Shown here: piece by piece, positions 58,066 to 64,000 of the stretch
Numbering within the stretch: the stretch's first letter is position 1
Layout of the letters: every line of letters begins with the position of its first letter
DNA from: JACQFZ01 sp036381895
GTDB taxonomy: Bacteria; Pseudomonadota; Gammaproteobacteria; Acidiferrobacterales; Sulfurifustaceae
Reading direction: 5' to 3'
DNA: 64,000 nt
Assembly (NCBI GenBank): GCA_036381895.1
Contig: DASVBY010000047.1
Location: 31,947-95,946, forward strand
The notes under the pieces: model-generated
Told to the model about the DNA's origin: nothing
Database searches by the model: none
Seen by the model: the letters and a program-made list of their open reading frames with translations, nothing else
Made by a program: the position numbers and the translations under genes

Positions 58066-60087
58066 TCAATCCGCCTCGTGCGGGTCCGCGCCCGCTCCCT
58101 CCAACCCCGCCGCCCGCTCTACGATCCGGCACTCGGCCCCATAGCCTGCCGGCAGCTCGAGCCGCCCGCACAGCGCCGCGAGCCGCGTGCGCGTACCGGC
58201 GCTCCCCCAGCGCGCGGTGATATCGACGGCCGGGAGCCCGTTCAGGCGCAGTCGCTCGCGCGGCTCCTCGACCCGCTCGACCAGCCCGACATCACGCATG
58301 TACAGCGCCGGGCGCCGTTGGCGTTCGCCGCGCAGCAGGAGACGCTCGAAGGAATCGCCGGCCGCTCCGGCGGGGAGCTGCAGCCGTAGCGGCAGCACCT
58401 CGTCCGCGCTCGCTGCCTCCCCTACCACGAGCCCGGTGGTGGCGACGGCGAACGCGCGTCCGACCTCAGCCGTCGTAAGCCCCGCGCCGTCCAGGCGTGC
58501 GGCGTCGACGTGCAGTCGCCACTGCTCCTCGGGCTCGTGCGACGCACGGACGTCGTCGACGTGCCCGATGGCATGCACGGCCGGTAGCGTCGCGTCTGCG
58601 ATACTGGCGAGCCGCGTCGCGTCCGAACCGTACAGGCGCAGCCGCCAGTCGCCTTGCTGCCCGGAGGGTTGAATGATCGCATGCGCCGCGTAGACCGCCG
58701 CCGCGCAAGCCGCGAGCAGCGGCAGGAGCGCGACGATCAGGCGCGCTGGACGCGACTTCGCGCGGCGCACGGCGTTCGGCTCGCCGCGGGCCCACGGAAG
58801 CATCAGCCAGCGAACCAGCGCGCCGGCGGCGAGCGCAAGATTGAACGCCATTGCGCCGCGGGCGCCGATTTCGAGCGCCCAGCCGGCGCCGAGACAGAAC
58901 AATGCCGCACCCGCAACTGCCGCCCAGGCGCCGCCCGAACCGCGCACGATGCTCGCCGCAGCGAATGGAACGAGTGCGAGCACGATTCCGGCCGCAGCCG
59001 CCCGATCGAGCACAACGCCGAAACCCCATAGCGACGCGAGCGCAGCCGGGAGCCAGACGGCGATAGCGAGCGCGCCGACGATCACGCTGCGCCGGCCCAT
59101 GGCCGCCGCGGCGAGCCCGAGCAGCGCCACGCCGAGCCAGAGCAGATGGCCGGCGGCGCGGTTGCGCCATGCGCGCGCCGCCTGCTGTTCGTCGTGCAGC
59201 ACGCGCACGACGACGCCGTCGGGCACTACGCCGTTCGCCCGCAGCCACGCGAGGTGCGCCCGCGCGCGCTCCGCCACCTGCTGCGCCTCCACACCCGAGC
59301 GCGCGCGCACGACGGCGCGCAGCGCCGGCGCCCCGCCGATCCGCAGCGGCATCGCCTGCGGGCGCGCTTCCACCGTCACGCGCGCGATTTCGCCGAGCGG
59401 GATCGGCTCCCCGCTGGGCAACCGCACGGCGCGCGCGGCGATGGCTTGCGCTTCCGCGGGAAGCGCCGTGGTCTCGCCCTTGGCTCGGCGGCGCGCGCGA
59501 ATCTGCTCGTTTCCGCGCAACGATTCGATGACATCCTCGAAGCCGAGCCCCAAGGCCGCGAGCCGGCGCGAGTCGGGCTCGATGCGGATTTCGCGCACGG
59601 GCGAACCTTCGAGCGCCACCGCCGACACGGCGTCGAGCTCGCGCAGCGGTTCGAGCAGGATGTGCCGCACCCAGTCGAGGACCTCGGGCGAAATCGCGGG
59701 AGCGGCGACGGCGTAGACGATGGCGGGCGGCTGCGCCGGCGCGGAGGGTGTAACGATCGGCCGCGCCATTCCGGACGGCAGTTCCGGGAGGGCCGCAATG
59801 ATCCGGCGCTCGATCTCCCCGATCGCGGCGTCGCGCGCCTCGGGGCTGTCGAAGTACAGCGTGATACGCGCGCGGCCGGGAACGCTTCGCGCCTCACGCG
59901 CGCGCACGTCCGCGGCCTCGAGGATCCGTTCCAGCGGCTGCGTGACGGCGGCATCGATGAACGCCGCATCGAAGCCGTCGAGGACCGCATCGATGTGCAG
60001 AGCGAATTCGTGAACGGAAGCCGCGCGCTCGACGGGGACCCGCGCGGCGAGCACGCTGCCGAGAACCGCCACCACGAGGAGCAGCAC
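58066..60087 (-). CDS. Half-size RND-efflux-like membrane protein
   Basis: The 673-residue protein resembles the first two-thirds of an AcrB-type RND transporter: TM1 (2-15), a porter domain (20-305), a transmembrane bundle (310-430), TM7 (449-470) and a second periplasmic segment (475-673). It then stops, so the last five helices of the usual roughly 1040-residue protein are missing. TM4 has a single Asp in GFGVVLDRAAAAGIVLAL. No normal start codon is seen upstream of the GTG at 60087, although the RRFAQWPARHPAAAS just before it looks like RND N-terminal sequence. It may be a degenerate gene. It follows rppH by 68 bp. Confidence 0.72.
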   Translation of the reverse strand: MLLLVVAVLGSVLAARVPVERAASVHEFALHIDAVLDGFDAAFIDAAVTQPLERILEAADVRAREARSVPGRARITLYFDSPEARDAAIGEIERRIIAALPELPSGMARPIVTPSAPAQPPAIVYAVAAPAISPEVLDWVRHILLEPLRELDAVSAVALEGSPVREIRIEPDSRRLAALGLGFEDVIESLRGNEQIRARRRAKGETTALPAEAQAIAARAVRLPSGEPIPLGEIARVTVEARPQAMPLRIGGAPALRAVVRARSGVEAQQVAERARAHLAWLRANGVVPDGVVVRVLHDEQQAARAWRNRAAGHLLWLGVALLGLAAAAMGRRSVIVGALAIAVWLPAALASLWGFGVVLDRAAAAGIVLALVPFAAASIVRGSGGAWAAVAGAALFCLGAGWALEIGARGAMAFNLALAAGALVRWLMLPWARGEPNAVRRAKSRPARLIVALLPLLAACAAAVYAAHAIIQPSGQQGDWRLRLYGSDATRLASIADATLPAVHAIGHVDDVRASHEPEEQWRLHVDAARLDGAGLTTAEVGRAFAVATTGLVVGEAASADEVLPLRLQLPAGAAGDSFERLLLRGERQRRPALYMRDVGLVERVEEPRERLRLNGLPAVDITARWGSAGTRTRLAALCGRLELPAGYGAECRIVERAAGLEGAGADPHEAD

Positions 60088-60155
60088 GGACGCGGCCGCC
60101 GGGTGCCGCGCCGGCCATTGTGCGAAGCGCCGCGGTGTCCGAGCCGGCCGCGCAG

Positions 60156-60638
60156 TTACGACGGGAGGCGCGTCAATAGGGGTTCGAGTTCGGTCAGTGC
60201 GCGCCGATAGACGTCGCGCTTGAAAGCGATGATCTCATCGACCGCGCACCAGTAATCGATCCAGCGCCAGCGGTCGAACTCCGGCTTGCTCGCGCGGTCG
60301 AGACAGACGTCGGCGTCGCAACCGAGCAGCCGCAGCAGGAACCAGATCTGCTTCTGACCGCGGAAGCCGCGGGGCCCGCTGCGCCGCAGGTAGTCCTCGG
60401 GGATGTCGTAGTGCAGCCAGTCGCGCGTGCGGCCCAACACCTTCACCTGCTCGGGATACAGCCCGACCTCTTCGTACAGCTCCCGGAACAGCGCTTGTTC
60501 CGCCGTCTCGTGCGCCTTGATCCCGCCCTGCGGAAACTGCCAGCCGTCGCGCCCGGCCCGCCGCGCCCAGAGCACCCGGTTCTCCGCGTTGCAGAGAACG
60601 ATGCCAACGTTGGGGCGGTAACCGTGTTCGTCTATCAT
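60156..60638 (-). CDS. rppH: RNA pyrophosphohydrolase RppH
   Basis: RppH removes pyrophosphate from 5' ends of mRNA and starts decay. The 160-residue Nudix protein has GYRPNVGIVL, WQFPQGGI and the Nudix box GGIKAHETAEQALFRELYEEVGL (starting about 38), plus YDIPEDYLRR and RGQKQIWFLLRL, all typical. E. coli RppH is 176 residues. ATG at 60638. Divergent from the HAD phosphatase gene; the 83-bp gap has ATAATA (a minus-strand -10 TATTAT) and TATAGT. Confidence 0.96.
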   Translation of the reverse strand: MIDEHGYRPNVGIVLCNAENRVLWARRAGRDGWQFPQGGIKAHETAEQALFRELYEEVGLYPEQVKVLGRTRDWLHYDIPEDYLRRSGPRGFRGQKQIWFLLRLLGCDADVCLDRASKPEFDRWRWIDYWCAVDEIIAFKRDVYRRALTELEPLLTRLPS

Positions 60639-60721
60639 GGCTGCTCCGTCGCCGGAACCACTGGCATAATACCTATAGTAGCCGCGCTTTTTCCATAAAG
60701 CCCCTTTTCGTTCCACCCCGC

Positions 60722-61375
60722 ATGGCCCTCGCGCTCTTCGACCTCGATTACACGCTGCTCGCCGGTGACAGCGACCATGCCTGGGGCGAGTTCCTCGTCG
60801 AGCAGGGACTCGTCGACGGACCCGCTTACCGCGCGACGAACGATCGCTACTTCGCACAGTACCAGGCCGGTACGCTCGACATCCGTGAATTCCTCGCGTT
60901 CGCACTCGAACCGCTCGCGCGCCTCGATCGCGCCACGCTCGATGCGCTGCACGCCGAGTTCCTCGAGCGTTGCATTCGGCCGATGATCGCGCCCGGCGCC
61001 CCGGCGCTGCTCGAGAAGCACCGCGCCCGCGGCGACACGCTCGTCATCATCACCTCGACCAACCGCTTCATCACCGCGCCAATCGCGCGCCTGCTCGGCG
61101 TCAAGCATCTGATCGCGACCGACCCGGAGGAAGCGGACGGCCGCTATACCGGGCGCGTCGCCGGGACGCCCTGCTTCCGGGAAGGCAAAGTCGTGCGGCT
61201 GCGCGAGTGGATGCGCGCGCATCAGGCGACCCTCGCCGGGAGCTGGTGCTACAGCGACTCACACAACGACCTCCCGCTCCTCGAGCTGGCGGAAAACCCG
61301 GTCGCCGTCGATCCCGACGCGATACTGCGCGCGGAGGCGCAGCGGCGCGGCTGGCCGATCATCAGTCTGCGCTAG
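60722..61375 (+). CDS. HAD-IB family phosphatase (SerB-like)
   Basis: The 217-residue HAD-superfamily hydrolase has motif I DLDYTLL (7-13), motif II TSTNRF (about 111-116), and motif III with Lys in FREGKVVRL followed by SDSHNDLPLL (motif IV). It resembles phosphoserine/histidinol-phosphate phosphatases of the HAD-IB group; the nucleophile is Asp7 with acid Asp9. Substrate is unknown. Normal length. Divergent from rppH, a common arrangement. Confidence 0.88.
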   Translation: MALALFDLDYTLLAGDSDHAWGEFLVEQGLVDGPAYRATNDRYFAQYQAGTLDIREFLAFALEPLARLDRATLDALHAEFLERCIRPMIAPGAPALLEKHRARGDTLVIITSTNRFITAPIARLLGVKHLIATDPEEADGRYTGRVAGTPCFREGKVVRLREWMRAHQATLAGSWCYSDSHNDLPLLELAENPVAVDPDAILRAEAQRRGWPIISLR

Positions 61376-61482
61376 CGGCACGCGAGCGCGGGCACCGTGC
61401 ACCCCCCTTTGTAGCGGCTGCCAGCTCGTGTGTTTATACTTGCCGCGCCAACGGCGGCCGGTCGATCACACCTAAAATATAG

Positions 61483-63894
61483 ATGGCAGCCTACCCCTCG
61501 CGGGCGCGCATGCGAATGTCCTCGGCCCTCTACTTCTTCCTGGGCCGCCGGCCGTTCGCCAGCACGCTGCGGGCCCGCTTTACCGCTGCGCTCGCCCTCG
61601 TACTGCTGCTCGGCGCCGGCCTGGTGCTCCTGGTCCTCGCCCGGCAAAGCGCGCTCGCACATCTTGCCGCACAGGAAACGATCGGGCGAAGCCTCATCGG
61701 AGCGCTGGCACTCGGGGTCCAGGCGGCAGAGCGCGCCGACGCCGCAATCGGGCTCGACGGCTTCGTGAGCCGCCTCGCCGCCGACCCCGCCGTCGCCGCC
61801 GTGCGACTGGAAGACGCCCGCGGTTTCAGGCTCTACGAGTACGCGCACGCCGACGAGAATCCCTCCTGGCGCACGGCGCTCCTCGCGCCCGAGACCCGCC
61901 TCCCGCGGGAGCTCAGCGCGACCCTCGACGTACGCGGCGCACCGGCGCGACTGGTGCTGACGCTCGCCGACGCGCCGCTCAATGCCGCACTCGACGCGGT
62001 GCTCGCGCGCGGCGCCGCCGTTGCCGCTGCGCTCGTGCTGCTCGCGTTGCTGCTCGCCTACGGCCTGCTCGCCCGGTTCACCGCGCCGCTCAAGCCGCTC
62101 GCGCAGTGGGTGCGCGAGTTCGCGCGCGGCAACTGGAAGCCCGGCGTGCAGCTCATCCCGTCGGGCAGCCGCGAGATCCAGGAGCTCAACCAGGCCGTTG
62201 CCGACGGCTCCGCGGCGCTGCGCCACTACATCAGCCGCCTTTCCGAGGCGCGCGAACTGCTCGAGCACAACGAGAATCAGCTGCGCAAGCTGATCGACAG
62301 CGTGCACGAAATCCTGTTCGAGCTCGACGCCGAGGGCCGATTGGTGTTCCTCAACCCTGCGTGGGAGCGCCTCACGGGGTTCCGGATCGACGATGCCCTC
62401 GGCCGGCCTTTCGCCGAGTTCCTGGCGGACGACGAGGCCGCGCGCGACTTCGCACCGGAGCGGCTCGCCGGCCTGCACGCGAAGAACCGTGAGGTCTCGC
62501 TGCGCGCGGCCAACGGCAAGCGCCTGTGGGTGAGCCTGGACGCGGACGCGCAGCACGACAGCGCCGGCAACCTGACGGGCGTGATCGGCACGTTCGGCGA
62601 CATTACGAGGAGCGTCGAACTGAACCGCCTGCTCACGCGCTACCAGGACGAGCTCTACAACATGTCCGTGACCGACCCGCTCACGGGGCTCTACAACCGC
62701 CGGCACTTCGACACGCAGCTCGAGGTCATCCTCTCGGACCACCTCGCGCGCAATCGCCCGGTGTGCCTGCTGCTCATCGACCTCGACGGGTTCAAATTCA
62801 TCAACGATACCTACGGACACCCGTTCGGCGACGAAGTGCTGCGCACGACGGCACAGCTCCTGAAGCGGCTGGTGCGGCGCAACGACTACATCGCGCGGCT
62901 CGCCGGCGACGAGTTCGCCATGGTGCTCAAGAACACCACGCTCGAGAACGCGCGCAAGATCGCCCAGAAGCTGCATCTCGAGATCAGCCGCACGCGCGTG
63001 CCGCTGCCGGTCGGCAGCATACAGCTGCAGTCGTCGATCGGCGTGGCGGAGGCACCCACGCACGGCCGCAAGGCGCAGGAGCTCGTGAGCGCGGCGGACG
63101 TGGCGCTCTACCACAGCAAGCGCCGCGGACGGAACCGGATCGAAGTGCTGTCGCCCGACGTCAGTCAGGCCATGATGTCGATCTTCAGCCAGGGCTTCCG
63201 GCTGCGCAACGCCCTCGAACGGGGCAACATCTATCCCGCCTTGCAGCCCATCTGCCGCATCGCGACCGGCGAGCCCATCGCCTACGAAGTGCTGGCGCGG
63301 ATGCGCATCGACGGCGCGGTGGTGCGGGCGCAGGAGTTCATCACCGTGGCCGAGGAGCTCGGGCTGACCCGCGAAGTGGATTTGCACATCATCCGCACCG
63401 CGCTCGCCATCACGCCGCCCGAGCAGGCGCTGTTCCTGAACGTGGACCTGTCCTCGTTCAACGACCCGGAGTTCGTGCAGGATCTCAGCGCGCTGCTGCG
63501 CCCGGCTTGCGAGGCCGGCCGGACGCTCACGATCGAGATCACCGAGCGCGAATCGATTCCGATCAGCGACACGCTCCGCCGCGACATCCAGGCGCTGCGC
63601 GAGTTCGGCTGCAAGCTCGCTCTGGACGATTTCGGCAGCGGGTACTCCACCTACAACTTCCTCAACCAGTTCCGTCCGGATTTCCTGAAGATCGAAGGAT
63701 CGTTCGTGCGCGGGATGCTCGAGAACGAATCGGACCGCAAGATCGTCGAGCACATCCACGAGCTCGCGCGCGCCTTCGGCATGGAGACCATCGCCGAGAG
63801 CGTCGAGAACGAAACGACGCAGCGGGCGCTGCGCGCGATCGGCATCCCCAACGCGCAGGGCCTGCTGTACGGCGAACCCCGCTTGTGCGCCTGA
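61483..63894 (+). CDS. PAS-GGDEF-EAL membrane sensor protein
   Basis: The 803-residue protein has helices at about 33-53 and 178-198, a periplasmic loop, a PAS domain (about 265-380), a GGDEF domain with AGDEF (474-478) and RxxD inhibitory site (465-468), and an EAL domain (about 575-800). The EAL signature is EVL (602-604), but LNVDLSS, IEITERE, LDDFGSGYS, FLKIEGSF and TIAESVE are intact, so both activities are plausible. There is no good Shine-Dalgarno at the ATG 61483; a TATACT sits 42 bp upstream. A downstream ATG at 61510 or 61516 is possible. Confidence 0.92.
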   Translation: MAAYPSRARMRMSSALYFFLGRRPFASTLRARFTAALALVLLLGAGLVLLVLARQSALAHLAAQETIGRSLIGALALGVQAAERADAAIGLDGFVSRLAADPAVAAVRLEDARGFRLYEYAHADENPSWRTALLAPETRLPRELSATLDVRGAPARLVLTLADAPLNAALDAVLARGAAVAAALVLLALLLAYGLLARFTAPLKPLAQWVREFARGNWKPGVQLIPSGSREIQELNQAVADGSAALRHYISRLSEARELLEHNENQLRKLIDSVHEILFELDAEGRLVFLNPAWERLTGFRIDDALGRPFAEFLADDEAARDFAPERLAGLHAKNREVSLRAANGKRLWVSLDADAQHDSAGNLTGVIGTFGDITRSVELNRLLTRYQDELYNMSVTDPLTGLYNRRHFDTQLEVILSDHLARNRPVCLLLIDLDGFKFINDTYGHPFGDEVLRTTAQLLKRLVRRNDYIARLAGDEFAMVLKNTTLENARKIAQKLHLEISRTRVPLPVGSIQLQSSIGVAEAPTHGRKAQELVSAADVALYHSKRRGRNRIEVLSPDVSQAMMSIFSQGFRLRNALERGNIYPALQPICRIATGEPIAYEVLARMRIDGAVVRAQEFITVAEELGLTREVDLHIIRTALAITPPEQALFLNVDLSSFNDPEFVQDLSALLRPACEAGRTLTIEITERESIPISDTLRRDIQALREFGCKLALDDFGSGYSTYNFLNQFRPDFLKIEGSFVRGMLENESDRKIVEHIHELARAFGMETIAESVENETTQRALRAIGIPNAQGLLYGEPRLCA

Positions 63895-64000
63895 ATACGC
63901 CGCACTTCGGATTCCCGTTGCGTTTCGCCTGCGGCTGACGAAGAACCGCGCCAGTCGCCGGGTTTGCCCCGACAGGCAGTTGTTATTTTCGTCGCTTTTC

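Overview
The window is a very GC-rich, densely packed chromosomal segment of a gammaproteobacterium. Placement rests on gene content seen here: zipA beside smc and ligA, the yciB-yciI-bolA cluster, rnm-yciO next to trpS-scpA-scpB, dksA, rppH, hrpB and a short-type QueF. A sulfur-oxidiser-like lineage (Chromatiales or Acidiferrobacterales) is a guess from GC content and gene style. I found no rRNA, tRNA, CRISPR array, insertion sequence or prophage, and nearly all genes look like core chromosome.

Layout. 1-8.2 kb: start of queD, a sulfurtransferase, an aminotransferase, dksA with a near-consensus promoter, then pyrC-uppP-DedA-like and a receiver/GGDEF-like regulator plus a YheT hydrolase. 8.4-17.7 kb: hrpB, an alpha/beta hydrolase, a coupled lipoprotein plus transmembrane GGDEF-EAL pair, a UdgX-type uracil-DNA glycosylase, and two methyltransferases, one PmtA-like. 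17.7-25.5 kb: proteostasis genes (DegP-like protease, ClpB behind a sigma-32-type promoter), then PlsC with an MFS transporter, and nadC. 25.6-30.8 kb: an envelope cluster (alpha/beta lipoprotein, DUF4105 protein, DUF3015 protein), a ZIP transporter and pgeF. 31.1-38.0 kb, minus strand: rnm, yciO, site-2 protease, trpS, scpA, scpB and rluB with very tight junctions, then a minimal MscS channel and the ribosomal protein bTHX. 38.0-42.8 kb: an unknown protein, yciB, yciI, BolA, a parvulin lipoprotein, a phytase-like esterase and small unknowns. 42.8-48.9 kb: an amino-acid permease coupled to an exported methyltransferase-like protein, AcuI/YhdH, and an ABC exporter with an unrecognised N-terminal domain. 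48.9-56 kb: smc-zipA-ligA, with 1-nt overlap between smc and zipA. 56.1-64 kb: a QueF-pentulose kinase fusion, a half-size RND-like protein, rppH, a HAD phosphatase and a PAS-GGDEF-EAL protein.

The most unusual object is the single reading frame at 56119-58050. It joins a complete type-I QueF domain (last step of preQ1 synthesis) through a roughly 95-residue Ala/Pro-rich linker to a complete FGGY kinase resembling the cyanobacterial/plant D-ribulokinase group. Three separate c-di-GMP-type proteins, one with a degenerate GGDEF signature, and the lipoprotein/GGDEF-EAL pair suggest several signalling inputs. The first base pairs carry queD, so two queuosine-pathway genes lie in the same 60 kb, although far apart.

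Limits: all calls come from reading translations and motifs by eye; no database search, structure prediction or codon statistics were run. Promoter calls are consensus matches only. Long open frames antisense to most genes are a by-product of the high GC content and were not annotated.
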